Source: Trichodelitschia bisporula
Taxonomy: Eukaryota; Ascomycota; Dothideomycetes; Phaeotrichales; Phaeotrichaceae
Reading direction: 5' to 3'
Length of the DNA: 64,000 nucleotides
Assembly (NCBI GenBank): GCA_010356995.1
Contig: ML996711.1
Span: 198,518-262,517, forward strand
Every line of letters begins with the position of its first letter. Position 1 is the first letter of the stretch. Position numbers and translations under genes: made by a program. Of this stretch, positions 34,313-45,247 are shown one piece after another. The notes under the pieces are model-generated. The model had not been told where the DNA came from and made no database searches. It saw nothing but the letters and a program-made list of their open reading frames with translations.

Positions 34313-34514
34313 GCGCAATACGTAGGCGAAATCAACTGTGTAAACTGAGGATTGAAGTAGAAGGGAAGGAGAGGAGGAGAGTCGGAGATTCTCGAGACTA
34401 AATACATAATGCTAACTATCCTCCTTGTCTCCTTCCTTCATCATGCGCTGATTACATCATGTCCTTTATTATGCTCCTTCCTGGCATAACAATGCTCCTT
34501 CCATCTTCACATCA
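34313..34514. repeat. LTR-like dispersed repeat, copy 2 (fossil)
   Basis: Same family and orientation as 4516-4727 and 62068-62247. It has AACTGAGGATTGAAGTAGAAG, CTCGAGACTAAATACA, and CTCCTTCCT/ATGCTCCTTCC motifs, closing CCATCTTCACATCA. It sits at the right border of the decayed 30-34 kb region. Probably a solo LTR or similar short element; old. Confidence 0.65.
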
Positions 34515-34893
34515 GACAAGCCGGCGGCGATTGTGGAAATCAAAGGGGTATCGCGAAGGTTCAAAGCAAAGCAATGTCTGTCTGCTGAAGGAAACATTCG
34601 ATCCCGGTGTCTTAGACGATTCGCGGTTGCCAGTGATTGACCCCGGAAAGTGTACAAAGCTTCGGGATTGAAGGTAAAGCCTGAGTGTATCGGATAAGCC
34701 AGGCAAATAGACATCACAGCAAAGCAATCACGGCTCAAAGTCATGGGTAATCTGGTTCGATTCATGCTTGTCGATTTGACATTACAATTAAAAGCAAACC
34801 CAAGTCTATAAACGCCGCGCTATGCAAAGGACAAATGGTAAAAGCACAAATACAGGGGAGACCGCACACTCATACACTCAGAACAACCACCGC
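34515..34893. other. 3' flank of the cupin gene
   Basis: No gene seen. Probably holds the cupin gene's 3' UTR and poly(A) region. Confidence 0.5.
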
Positions 34894-35736
34894 TTACAAC
34901 TTGGGGATCTTGCACTTGGCCAGACACGTCTCAACACCCTTGGCCAGCGAGACCGGGATCTTGCCGCGGAAGGCATCGATGTTCTGCCCCGACTGCGGGA
35001 ACTGGAAGCCCGTCGTCGCGGAGATGACCTCGCCATTGAGCCCAAAGAAGGCCTGAGCAATGGAGTTGGTGCCCGCATCGCCGTTGTTAAGCGTGGCCAC
35101 AAAGGTCGCCGGGTCGCAGCTCGGGTTGAACTGGTAATGGACCGCACCCTGCGGGAACACTGTCCCCTGGAACTTATCCAGCGACCCAGTAATCTCGCCT
35201 GCAAACCCGTTCTCAAGAATCATGCCAAACTCAAGCGAACCATCGACGACAGTAAGCCACTCATTCCCGCGCGGATGCACATGCGGCGTGTTCATCCCAC
35301 ACGGCTCCAGGAACGCAACCGTCGTGCTCAGACCCTTATTCGTCAGAAAGGGGAAGTTGGCGGGTGCGGCAGCGGCTTTGCGCCCGCCTAGCTCGATTAC
35401 CACACCGGCGTCATTCTTGGCTGGCGCGGCGGTGTTGAAGTCGAAGACGGTTTGCCCGCGCAGGTCGTCGCCGGTCTTGAGCTTGCCGTTGACGAGGAAG
35501 AGCTCCTTGGCTTGGTCGACGGCGGTGATCTTCGTAGCGAGCTTCTCGGCGAGGGTCTTCTGGTCGGCGGCGGCGGGCGCGATGACTGGGCGGATGGAGC
35601 CTGCGGGGGCGGGGGTGCCGGCACGGGAGACGCCGGTGCTGGAGGAGGTCCAGGAGGTGGTCCAGGTGGGGTTGCTGGCCGGGACGGCGACGGCGGTGGC
35701 GGCGAGTGCGAGGACGACGGTCTTGAAGAAAGACAT
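34894..35736 (-). CDS. secreted germin/spherulin-like cupin
   Basis: Single exon of 280 residues. A signal peptide (MSFFKTVVLALAATAVAVPA) is followed by a Ser/Thr/Pro stretch. The cupin core has motif 1 with metal ligands His152, His154 and Glu159 (PHVHPRGNEW) and motif 2 GTVFPQGAVHYQFN with the fourth ligand His200. This is the germin/spherulin-1A arrangement, usually binding Mn and found in secreted, stress- or encystment-related fungal proteins; enzymatic activity cannot be predicted. The protein ends CKIPKL with no GPI signal. The promoter side is unusually rich in TAGGAAA words (35850-35905). Confidence 0.9.
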   Translation of the reverse strand: MSFFKTVVLALAATAVAVPASNPTWTTSWTSSSTGVSRAGTPAPAGSIRPVIAPAAADQKTLAEKLATKITAVDQAKELFLVNGKLKTGDDLRGQTVFDFNTAAPAKNDAGVVIELGGRKAAAAPANFPFLTNKGLSTTVAFLEPCGMNTPHVHPRGNEWLTVVDGSLEFGMILENGFAGEITGSLDKFQGTVFPQGAVHYQFNPSCDPATFVATLNNGDAGTNSIAQAFFGLNGEVISATTGFQFPQSGQNIDAFRGKIPVSLAKGVETCLAKCKIPKL

Positions 35737-38508
35737 TGTGAAAAAGATGAAATTGATTGGCTGAAGTGATGGAATGTGAGGAAGTCGATTGGTTGATTAA
35801 AATTAGTCGACGAAAGACGAGAGACGAGAGAAGATCGAAGTGATTGATGCTAGGAAATCTAGGAAATAGATAGGAAAATAGATAGGAAAGATGATAGGAA
35901 ATGAGACTGAGAGATGCTGAAGCTGATGAACTGATAATGAGATGAATCCAGAATCCACCGCAGCATCCATCGTCTCTTATACCTCGCGACCTCGTGAAGC
36001 CCAGCATCAGGCCTCCGCCCTACGAGCGGGGCGTGCGGGGAGGCGTGGTAGCGGGGAAACATCGTGGAGGCGGTGACCAGCAAGCGTGAGAAGCTTGTCT
36101 GCCCGCCGCGCCGGCCGGGCAAACTTCTGACCAACAGCAACACGTGCCAAGTGACACTAGGCAAGCGGCGGGAGGGCTTGTCTCTGGAACTTCCATCGAC
36201 TGCGGCCTGTGGCGCACCGCGTTAGACTCACTTGGCGCCCGGTCGCCGACCTTCCGAGCCCACGTTCGCACCCAAAACAGGTCATTTGGGCTACTTATGC
36301 CGCGCCAAGGCCCCAGCTCGGGCTGTGTAAGGACACTTTGTGGGCTGCGGCTGCAGCTATTCGGGGGATTTAGCGGACATTGCGTCTGACGCGCCACGAC
36401 GCCGCTGGGGTGCGCGCACCTCTGCTGGAGTGATGAGAGGTGGAGGAGTTAGTCACCGTTGCTATTGTTGTCCGTTGTTGTTCAGCACCCAGACGGTCTC
36501 TTTGTAGCCGTGCTCCTTCAGTTGCTGTCGTTCCTTCTGTTGTACGGCGATGCTCGTTGATGCTCGTTGTACTCCTGCGGTACTTCCTCTCACTGTAGAT
36601 AGCAGCAACAGCAACGCATCCCGAATCCCATGTTGTGCTCCGCAGTCCGATCGGAACTGTTACTCGGCTCGTCCCGTGGTGGGGCCTTTGTTTCACGATC
36701 GCAACGTTTGGAGCACTGCCGATTTGCCCTCTCTTACATCACAGCCTCCCTCCCTCACCTCCGGTCTTCGCAGCAGAAATGTACTTCCTCTTGGCATTAG
36801 GCCTGGAACCTCCAATTGCACAGTAGCATTCAGCTTGCAGTCTCTATTTTGCATGGCGACTTACAGCTGCTGGTCGCCTAAACGCACCCGCCTGCACGGC
36901 AAAAGGCGGGCAGCAATCACCCAAATCATCACGGCTTCACGCGGTTGCTTGGCATCTGTCATCATTTCGCCATCACCTCCGCCCGTCAGACGCAGACCGC
37001 TGCGCTGGCAACGTAACATCAACACTGCCTTTGCAGCACCGCATCCTTCGCGCAAGTCCTTGGCTTTAAGTTAATCTGATGGCCTCGTCTTGGGTTGTAT
37101 TTTCTCCGCCTTTAAGAGTGGCATTCGGCGGCCTGCTGCCACTCTATCCGCGGCCTGGTGGCCTGCCCAGAGCTTGTGAGGCTGGAAGGGGGACTTGTAA
37201 TCTGCGCCTGAATCTGGCGGGGTGTTTGTCAGGAGTTGTAATGCGATTGTTTGCGGTTGTTGCTGGCTGACTTTGCCAGCGAGGTCCGGAAAGAAAGCGA
37301 TGAAGCATCTCGGGAATTCCGTCAGTACGGCTGTACTTCCATGTCTTCAGCCTTCCTCAGCCGTCCTCGGCTACGAATCGCCTTCATGGACGATTCATTC
37401 CTTCATTTCTGAATTTCGCAGACCGTCTCGAGAGCTTGCCCCGTAGTCGGCGAGCGCACATGTCAACAGCACCATGGCCAGGTATGATCAGCTGCGGCTA
37501 GCGCGGAATGGCCGGAATACGCTCTGAGACGGGCGGACATCGTGGACTTCTAGATTCAGGCCTTCTATTTTCACTCTTCTGATGACACAGATAGTTCTGC
37601 CCAGCCTTGCGGCCCGGTGTTCGGCCCGAATACTACGTAGCTCTTCTTGGCCGGTATGTCATTACTCCTCCGTGATGCATGGAGACTGGAGTCTAATGAA
37701 TGTCAGTGATCATGGTGCGCTTGGCTACGGAACGCCTTGCAGTAAGAGTGATATCGAGCTGTCATCCTACTCCTCAGCTGCGAAATGAACATCGGAGATA
37801 CAGGCCGCTCCTGTATTTCGCGAGTCCCATGTTCAGCCATGTCCACTTGAACTTCTCAGGCCTTCAATCATCCCTTGCTTGTCAAGGTGACCTCGTCATA
37901 GTCCTCAGGATCACAAGCAGCAGTTTCTCTACGAAAAGCCGTCGTGTCCGCCCTTTCACTTCCATTTCCGCGCTTTTTCTCCAAGTGTTTTGTTCCGGAA
38001 TGCAATATTTGGGACTGCGGCCGACGTCTCGCGCTGTTATGTTAGCTTGCGGTCGACAGCCGCGAGGCTTGCGGTCTGGGACTGTTGAGATGCTGTGAAG
38101 GGAGATGTCCGACGCTGAGTCCGGAGCGTGGATACCTGCTTAGACGGAACCTGCGTCTGAGTAAGGACCCATGGTAGCTCTCGGTCGGACATCTCAACAC
38201 TTGAGTCCATCGGTCTTGGATGCGCCGACCTTGGAGGTTATAACTGGTATTCGTTCCTTGCTGCATACTCTGGCATGATTCACTTACTCAACATCATCAG
38301 GAATACTTAATAGATCCGTATATACGCAGATCTACAGTTGTATACAAACGTCACGTTTCAATACTGCCGAAGCAAGCAGCCTCGAACGGCCAGTCTTTAT
38401 CAATTGAACTGCGTAATCCCGGTCTTGAACCACGGTCGGCACCAGTTAGCGTCAGTGCTCGACCCCATGAGAAAACGAGCCCGTTCCCTCAGAGATCGCC
38501 ATGTAGAC
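35737..38508. other. long intergenic region, no supported gene
   Basis: 2.8 kb. The part next to 35736 is the cupin promoter and leader, with about five TAGGAAA/ATAGGAAA units at 35850-35905. The frame at 36550-37074 has no domain. A 12-bp inverted repeat (GAGATGTCCGAC) recurs at about 38102 and 38187. Confidence 0.5.
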
Positions 38509-39806
38509 TTAAATCGGTCGGAACAAGGTGTTCAACGCAGCCTCCACGCGATCACCCTTCTGCCCCTCAATCTCTTCAATCTCCTCAGTGTCCTGCGTCG
38601 CCTGCACCTCTTCCCCATCCTGCTGTTCCTCGGGATCGTTGCGACGGAACCGGTCGTATCCACCCTTGCGCCACGCCTCCTGACGCCGCTTCTCACGTTC
38701 CCGAATGAGTTGTGTTCTCGCCTTGCGCTGCTCCCTCGCCTTGCGCTGCTCACGCGTGAGCGAATCGACATCTGGGTCCAACTCGGAGAGACGGCTCGAA
38801 GATGTCGGCGTCGGAGCCGGAGCCGGGGCTGTAACGACGGGGCGGTACTTCTTCGGCATCTTCGCAACGCGATTCTGGCCCAGAAGAGTGTTGCGCAGTT
38901 TGAGGTCCTCGGCTGTCAGAGGGTGCGTGGGAAGGTATTCTTCATCTTCGTCCGTGAACGAGCTACCGTGATAGATGGCCATGCCATTGTCGTCATACGC
39001 CCAGTTCTGGGCGTTAGCCGGATCGTGGCGGATGCTCGTGGTGTTAAGAGGAGGAGGCGAAACGGAGGTTCCAGCCGCGTGTTGAGAAGCTGGACCGACC
39101 TTGTTAGCCTGGCGGTCATAGTGTCTGAACGCTTTAGCTCTATGATGCTGGATGTGACCTTGCTCAGCGCTAGGGATGTTAGTGACGGCGAGCAAAACGG
39201 GAGCAGGTACTCACAGAGACAGCGCATCGAAGCCATCAGCGAGATGCTCGAAGTCGCCTGACGCTTTTGGTTCCGCAGCTTTGAAGTAGGATTCTTGAGC
39301 ACTGAGGGTGTTAGTAACGAAAGCTACGAATCAGAGGAAGCAGCCACTTACCGAGACGATTCAGCAAACGTTTCGATCTCGCGATCGCATTGGCCTGATG
39401 TCTTGGGTTCGATCTCATCGTCCCCCCCACGAGCGCGCTTGTTCCTAAAAATGTTAACCGCGAAGGATGCAAAAAGTCTGGAGAATCACATACCCACCGA
39501 ACCGCGCAGGGCGGTCTCCCTTGACGACGGAACGCGAGCGCTTCAGACCGCCGCCATGCTGGGTCCCCCCAAGCACAGCATCGCTCTCACTAACAAGCGT
39601 TAGAGAAGTCGGCACGAAGAGCTTAAAAGGCATTTACGCAAGGAGCTCAGCCGCCGTCGGCCTCCCCTCCGAGCAGGTCACGGCCGGAGCCGGATTCTCA
39701 AGCCTGGCAAGCGTTAGAAATGGAGGTATACAAAGATCAGGGAGACTCACGTCGGGAGGCTATCGGAGCTGCACGAGCTCCGGCCGTCCTCCATGACGGC
39801 GTCCAT
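38509..39806 (-). CDS. uncharacterised six-exon nuclear-like protein
   Basis: Six exons (39806-39751, 39703-39638, 39589-39494, 39444-39352, 39301-39215, 39169-38509) join in phase to 352 residues; all five introns are 48-52 nt with GT-AG ends and CTAAC-type branch sites, which strongly supports a real gene. The N-terminus is Ser/acidic (MDAVMEDGRSSCSSDSLPT), followed by Lys/Arg clusters (LKRSRSVVKGDRPARFGG, NKRAR) that may be nuclear localisation signals. A central part includes QNWAYDDNGMAIYHGSSFTD. A long Arg/Lys/Glu coiled coil follows (REQRKAREQRKAR) and then an acidic tail. I recognise no family. A decayed copy of its 5' end lies inverted at 30181-30432. Confidence 0.8.
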
Positions 39807-39890
39807 AACGATGCCGCCGCCGCCGTCTATCAATGTAAAAAAAAATGGATGACAAGATAAATGAAGTTTGTGGATGTTGTTGTCGAGGTC
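39645..39890. repeat. inverted duplication arm around the six-exon gene start
   Basis: Reverse-complement match of 30181-30432. It covers exons 1-2 of the gene and about 85 bp upstream, including TGGATGACAAGATAAATGA, which is identical in both copies. The two arms bracket about 9.2 kb. Confidence 0.8.
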
Positions 39891-40738
39891 AAAGTCCAGA
39901 GCCGCAGCGTAAACTGCTACTTGTACTGTACGCTAGCATTCTCGCGTATTTGTGGGGGGAAGGCACGATGTGCCCCACGTGGCCACGTGAAAAGATCGTG
40001 GCCGCGCTGTGCGCGAGGTTTTGCGGACAGCGCGGACACGAGTTTCTCTGGTGGTCTTTGGTCCGTGGCGCTCCTTCTCTCGTTGTCGCCCGCGGGGGAA
40101 GCCCGGGCTTCGGCCTGGCCAAGACTTCACGACGAGTGGCGCGAGGGTGATGGTCACGTGATAAGGCTGAAGTGACATCGGTCGAGAACTTAGAATAATC
40201 TGGACCCGGAGCTTAGGGACGGAGAGGGCTGGGATAGCATAGTAAAAGAATACTTCACTGTTTCTAGATCGAAGACTCGATTGGTTCTAAGACTTGGCAA
40301 AAACGGCGTGAAGCGCATCCAACGTAGACCTCAAACCCGGCCATCCTCTAATGCCAGACACACCCGAAGTCCACACCGCTCAGACTACGAGTACAAGCAT
40401 CCTAACTCCACGCAACGCTCCGGAGTATCCCACTCCTAACCGTATAAAAACCGTATTCGTACTCTTGACCGGAGACAGACCGTAGACAAACAGTAGAGAA
40501 ACCACATTTCCATCACACCGTAAACACACCACACCCCTCCCCTAACCCCCGACACACCATGCCTATTCCCACTCCTCCGCCCCGCAAAATGGATTCCTCC
40601 CCGTCTCCCCCTCCTGCTCATGTCCATGCCCCTCATGCTCCCCCACCCCCAAGTCCGCCACATCGCTCCTAACCCCATAAGAATCATACCTCGCCGACGT
40701 ACCATCCGAACCACTGCTACTCCCCCGCCCCCCCTCAC
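39891..40738. other. intergenic, no supported gene
   Basis: Short frames only. The right part (40430-40738) is C-rich on + and may be the 3' UTR of the His-rich gene. Confidence 0.5.
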
Positions 40739-41957
40739 TCACCCCCCCACCAGCATTGTATGCGCCATACCTCCCCCCCCCCCACCATAATCCGTCACCG
40801 GCGCATTCGCCGCCATCCCATCAGCCCGCTTCGTCCCGCGCGCAAACCGCACCCCGCCCCGACCGCCCAGGTCACCGCTGACGTCCGAGGCCGCCGGCGA
40901 AGCACGGGCGAGGTTCTCGTACCGGTCGCACGTTTCCTGGACGCGGCTCTTGCCCTTCCCCTCTTTCCCCTCGCGGCGAATCGGACTCCCCCCCTCCCCG
41001 GGCCACGCCCTCCCCCACGGCTCAGGACTCCCCAAACCAGCCTGCCTATCCCCAAACTCAAACCCATCCAACCCATCATACCTAACCCCACTCTCCAACC
41101 TTCTACCCGGCCGGCGGCGCGCACCACTCCTCCTCACTCCATGAACAGTCAGATGTCCGAGTTCGACGTCACCCGGGCGACCTCTGCGCGTGCCGCGGCC
41201 AAACTTGCGCTTGAGGAAGGCCCATATGATGGTAAAGCAGTTGATGGGCGGGTGGTGCGGGCGCACGTCGTAGGGGCGGCCGCGGGCGTCGATGTAGGTG
41301 CCTTGTCCCCGGTGGGAGGTGAGGGCGGGGGGGGTGGGCCTGTAGTGGGTCAGCTTGTGGAGAAGGGTGGGTTGATATGGGAAGGGAAAGGGAGAGAGAT
41401 GGGGAAGCGGAAGGAAAGGGGGCTTACCACAAGTCGCCGAACGTGCCCGTCCGGATAGGATTAAGCGTGAAATGTCCATTCGCATGCGCATTGATCAGCG
41501 CCTCAGCGGCGTCGTCTCGGTCGCCGAAGCCGCGGGTCGAGAAGAGGCTTTCTGCCTGCGGGTTGTAGGGACGGGGTTTGCGTGGGTCTTTATCTTTGGA
41601 TTTGGATTTGGCTTTGTGGGGGGTGTCCTCGTCTTTGCGGTTGTGCTTGTCGGCGTGCTTTCGAGGGCTGTGACTGCGGGAACTCTCCTTGTGGGGACTG
41701 CCCTCGCGCTGACTCTCTTCATGACCACCGTGCTCGCGCCCACCTTGGTCGTGCTCAGCGTAATCCCGTCCACCGTGTTCGTGCTCAGCGTGACTATGCT
41801 CAGCGTGCTCGTGTCCACCGTGATCGCGCTCAGCGTGACCATGCTCAGCGTGCTCATGCCCACCATGTTCGTGTCCACCATGTTCGTGTCCACCATGTTC
41901 ATCTCCACCCCGATAGTACCCCTCGTACTCTTGCGAATCATCCCCATAGGGAGCCAT
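40739..41957 (-). CDS. His/Gly/Glu-repeat protein, uncharacterised
   Basis: Exons 41957-41428 and 41339-40739 with an 88-nt intron (phase 2) give about 376 residues. The N-terminus contains some 14 short units of the form (E/D)HGGHEH or EHAEH, so roughly residues 19-75 are nearly all His, Glu and Gly. These are followed by a Ser/Lys/Asp-rich linker and a more conserved block, YNPQAESLFSTRGFGDRDD with AEALINAHANGHFTLNP. Exon 2 continues with RGQGTYIDARGRPYDVRP and a basic region, then a Gly-rich tail. No signal peptide or membrane segment. Such His repeats can bind Zn, Ni or Cu, but no function is established. The C-terminal end is uncertain, as a further splice in the poly-Gly region is possible. 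Confidence 0.65.
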
Positions 41958-42363
41958 AGCGTGTTAGACAAAGCACAGCGGCGCTGAAATTCGGGTGTGT
42001 GCAGGTTAAACTTCCAAGCAAGCAGGAGAGTGCAGAAGTTAGGGACGGGGAAAGGTTAGGCGAGAGCGGGTTTGCGGACGTGAACGACACCAGGAGCAAA
42101 AAAAGCACGGGCATTGGAAAATGCAGTTCTTGGAAGAGGTAAACAGAGGAAGGTCGAAGCTCGGCAAAAGGTCGCGTCTTGGGACTTCGAAAGCGAGTTT
42201 GCTATGGATACAACGCGTAGGATGGGTGTGGGCGGTGATAGCAGCGCGTTCTGCCAGCAAACGGATTCTCACGCATCGCAAGTGGGTTCGAAAAGCCTTC
42301 TATAACGCTCCGGACGCCGGACGCCGTCCAGCTGATATATCAAAAGACACTAAGCCAAACCCC
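41958..42363. other. intergenic
   Basis: Between the start of the His-rich gene (-) and the end of the methyltransferase gene (-). No gene seen; holds the promoter of the former. Confidence 0.5.
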
Positions 42364-43825
42364 CTACGCATTGAGCGGTTTCCGCCCGTATACCAGAGTA
42401 CTACTCCTGTTAGCGCAACCCCCGCAACCACCCACAGAAACTTACATCGGGATATAACCATGCAGCGGCTTGTTCTTGATATCATCCCTCACCCCCGCAA
42501 GCAGCACATCAATCTCATTCTTCGACCACCCCAGCGCACCCAACAACTTCAAACTCACCCCCTCCAGCGCACTCAGCAAATCCTCCTGACAAAATATGCC
42601 CAGCGTCTTGAAATACTTCCCCTTCGCCCACGGGCCAATCGGCCAATAAAACCGCTTCTCAACCACATCCTCGAAGCCCGCCTCGATCAGGTACTCCTTG
42701 TACTTTGTCGTGCCGGTCCACGGGCGGCCGATCTTCGTCGCCCCCTCGACAATCAGCTTCATCCACTTGTACAGCGACGAGTCGACGGGCGGTTCGCCCA
42801 CGTACTCGATCGGAAAGATGCCGTCCTGCAGCTCGAGGTAGCCGCCCGGCTCGAGGAACTCGAACGCGGACTTGATCACCGTGAAGGCGTTTCTGAAGCA
42901 CGAGACCAGCGCGCGGCCGTGGATGAAGTCGAATTTGTGCGAGAAGACCCATTCTTCTTCGGCGTCGTCGATTTCAAATTGGCATTTGGGCGGGACGCTG
43001 GGAATGTCAGTTTGGATTACGACAAGGTGGCAGGACATGGTTTACAATACGGGCTGGATGGGGCTGAGGTCTGTGCCTATGACGTTCGTTTCTGGGAACT
43101 CCTGTGCTGCGGGCGATTAGTCTTATCGCGGAGCAGAAGCGGGTTGATGGGCATACCGAATTCAATGGCCCAGATGCCAGTTCCTACACATGTTAACAGG
43201 TTACGCAACGGCAGTGTCGGGGGACGGACCGGTTCCGATGTCGAGCACCCATTCCAGTTTCCTTTCTGTGATAGGCGCGAGGAAGAGCTTCCCATTAAAC
43301 GTCAATCGGCACAGCTCATGCTGCAGGTCTATTCTGTTAGCCGGCGCGGCATGGCCTTCCCGCGTAGAAATACCTAGTCTGTCTTGCTCTGCCTGCTTTC
43401 GTTAGATCGCACCTGACTGGCCGAGGCTGCACTCACTTCATCATTGGGCAACGGATATTCTGTATGGTCAGTGAGCTCGAGATGGCCAGTGAAGAGATAT
43501 ACTCACGCCCTTGTTTGTACCGATGGTACGTCCGGCCGTTCTCCTCTACCGACTCGAAGATGCTCGTCCTGACAGATGCGGTGGAGCGCCTGCCGCCTTT
43601 AAGCACTACCCCACCACCGGCGCATCACCGCGACACCTACCTGATACTGTCCGTATCGACTGCAGAGTCCGTATCAGCCTGCGCAAGTCAGACCCACACG
43701 CGCATCCGTCGCATCCCCATCCCACTCACCGAATCAATCGAAGGCAAGCTCGGCGCACTGCCAAGATACCCCACATAGTCCTGCTCCACCGTGTCCTGCA
43801 CCGGAACGTCGTCGTTGGAGGCCAT
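42364..43825 (-). CDS. LaeA/TdiE-like SAM methyltransferase
   Basis: Start ATG at 43825 (MASNDDVPVQDTVEQDY). About ten exons separated by 39-75-nt introns can be joined in phase; the last two are 43000-42446 approximately and 42406-42364. The spliced product has YHRYKQGQYPLPNDE, then ELCRLTFNGKLFLAPI, motif I DIGTGTGIWAIEFAQEFPE, NVIGTDLSPIQP, and KFDFIHGRALVSCF, ending VYGRKPLNA. This is the fungal class I methyltransferase family that includes LaeA, the global regulator of secondary metabolism, and many cluster-tailoring enzymes. Whether this member is a regulator or a tailoring enzyme is unknown, and no biosynthetic cluster surrounds it. One internal exon is only 19 nt. Confidence 0.88.
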
Positions 43826-44599
43826 GTCGCACAGGTCTCACTTCACTCAGACAAAGCCAACAAAATGCGGGGTACCAAGCATACTAGTATTGTCACTTTA
43901 AAAGCAAGCACACATCCACCCGGTGAGGCGTTCGCCTTTAGCCCTCGAAGGATTCAGGGTGAACAGGCATCGGAAGCCCGGTATTGGACGCGGAAAGTCG
44001 CTTGACAAGCCATGTCTGCAGACTAGTGCTGCCGGGATTGCGTCCGGCAATCGGCGCGCGCGAGGGGCTGCACCACTAATTTATTCCGGATGATGGAAGC
44101 TTTTCCTTGGGCGGACGGGATGCGGCCCGTCCCCCCTTGCTGTGCGACTATCGCCGGGAGTCGTCAGTAGCGCGAGTGCTAGTGGAAGCGATGGGGACTA
44201 AAAAGCTTTTTCTGACGCCTTGACTTGGATGGGAAACTGGTTTTTCACGACTCTTCAGTGGTATGTTCCGTTCACCGGACACGGTGTTCGCCGCGATAAC
44301 GTCGGGTCTTGGATGGCGCGATCCAGCGCATGCAGCTCGGTTCAAATCAGGAACAGCTTGATTCCAATCCTACGGTCAATGGATGTCCGCTTCCTGGCTT
44401 CGGGACTCCCATCTGCCTGAGTTGAGAGCGTCGATTGGGTTTGACGGCAACACGACGGCATAAGCTTGCTTGACCGGCGTTTGCGAGGCCAGGCTGGTCG
44501 GCGTTTGCAAGATGATGCTGATAAAGATCTTGCTGCCGGATCTGCAATCGCTTCACTCGGACTTAGGATCCATTCCTAGTGTATTCATCCGGCGACGTA
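43826..44599. other. intergenic, no supported gene
   Basis: 5' flank of the methyltransferase gene (-). No coding feature recognised. Confidence 0.5.
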
Positions 44600-45247
44600 A
44601 TGCCTCACCAGGTCAGGATGCCTACTTTCGGATTCGGAAGCCGCACCAATCTTTCTGAGGATCAAGATGCCGACTGGCCATCCGCAGAGTCAGTGGTGAC
44701 CGAACGGCTCACCGGTCGACGCTCCAGAGCATCGCCAGCAATCACCATCGACGGGAAGTCATGGAACGGCGGCTCGCAGCACTCCCAGTCTTCCCAATTC
44801 CCAGGTACTCCTCGTCGGTCCGGTCACAGAGATCAAGAACATGGTGGAGGAGCTTTCGACACGGCATCCGGATACAAAGCCTCCGCGTATTCGGTGGCCT
44901 CGGGTTCTGTATCCGGGAAGAAGGCAAGCTCCACGATAAGGCAGGAGGCAACCTCACGGCGAGCACCGAGCCACTGCAGCCACTCACCTCCGGCGCCTTC
45001 TCACCATTTGGATCTCCCTTTCGCCACGCTTCCCGCGGCGCTGCAGTCAAGAGACCGTCTACAGACTCCGCGTTCGCGCCCTCATAACCGGAGTGGACAC
45101 AGTCGCAAGCATATGGATCCCGCCGCTGCCAAACAAACCAAGTCTTCGTCTGAGAGGAAGAATTCCAGTGCCCACTGCACAGAAGAAGTGATCGAATACG
45201 CTGCGGACGGAACGGTGCGGCGGAAGAAGACTGTAACGTGGATGTGA
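44600..45247 (+). CDS. hypothetical Ser/Arg-rich protein
   Basis: A single frame of 215 codons from the first ATG (MPHQVRMPTFGFGSRTN; the ATG at 44618 is also possible) to a TGA. It is polar and rich in Ser, Arg, His and Gly, with no membrane segment or domain, and closes with EEVIEYAADGTVRRKKTVTW. Low-complexity composition is compatible with a disordered fungal protein or a chance frame. The coherent C-terminus favours a real gene. It may have further 5' exons. Confidence 0.42.
   Translation: MPHQVRMPTFGFGSRTNLSEDQDADWPSAESVVTERLTGRRSRASPAITIDGKSWNGGSQHSQSSQFPGTPRRSGHRDQEHGGGAFDTASGYKASAYSVASGSVSGKKASSTIRQEATSRRAPSHCSHSPPAPSHHLDLPFATLPAALQSRDRLQTPRSRPHNRSGHSRKHMDPAAAKQTKSSSERKNSSAHCTEEVIEYAADGTVRRKKTVTWM

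Noticed and set aside
36550-37074. 174-codon open frame on +
   Set aside because: No domain, no codon or repeat pattern, and no splice context; a chance frame in GC-rich DNA.
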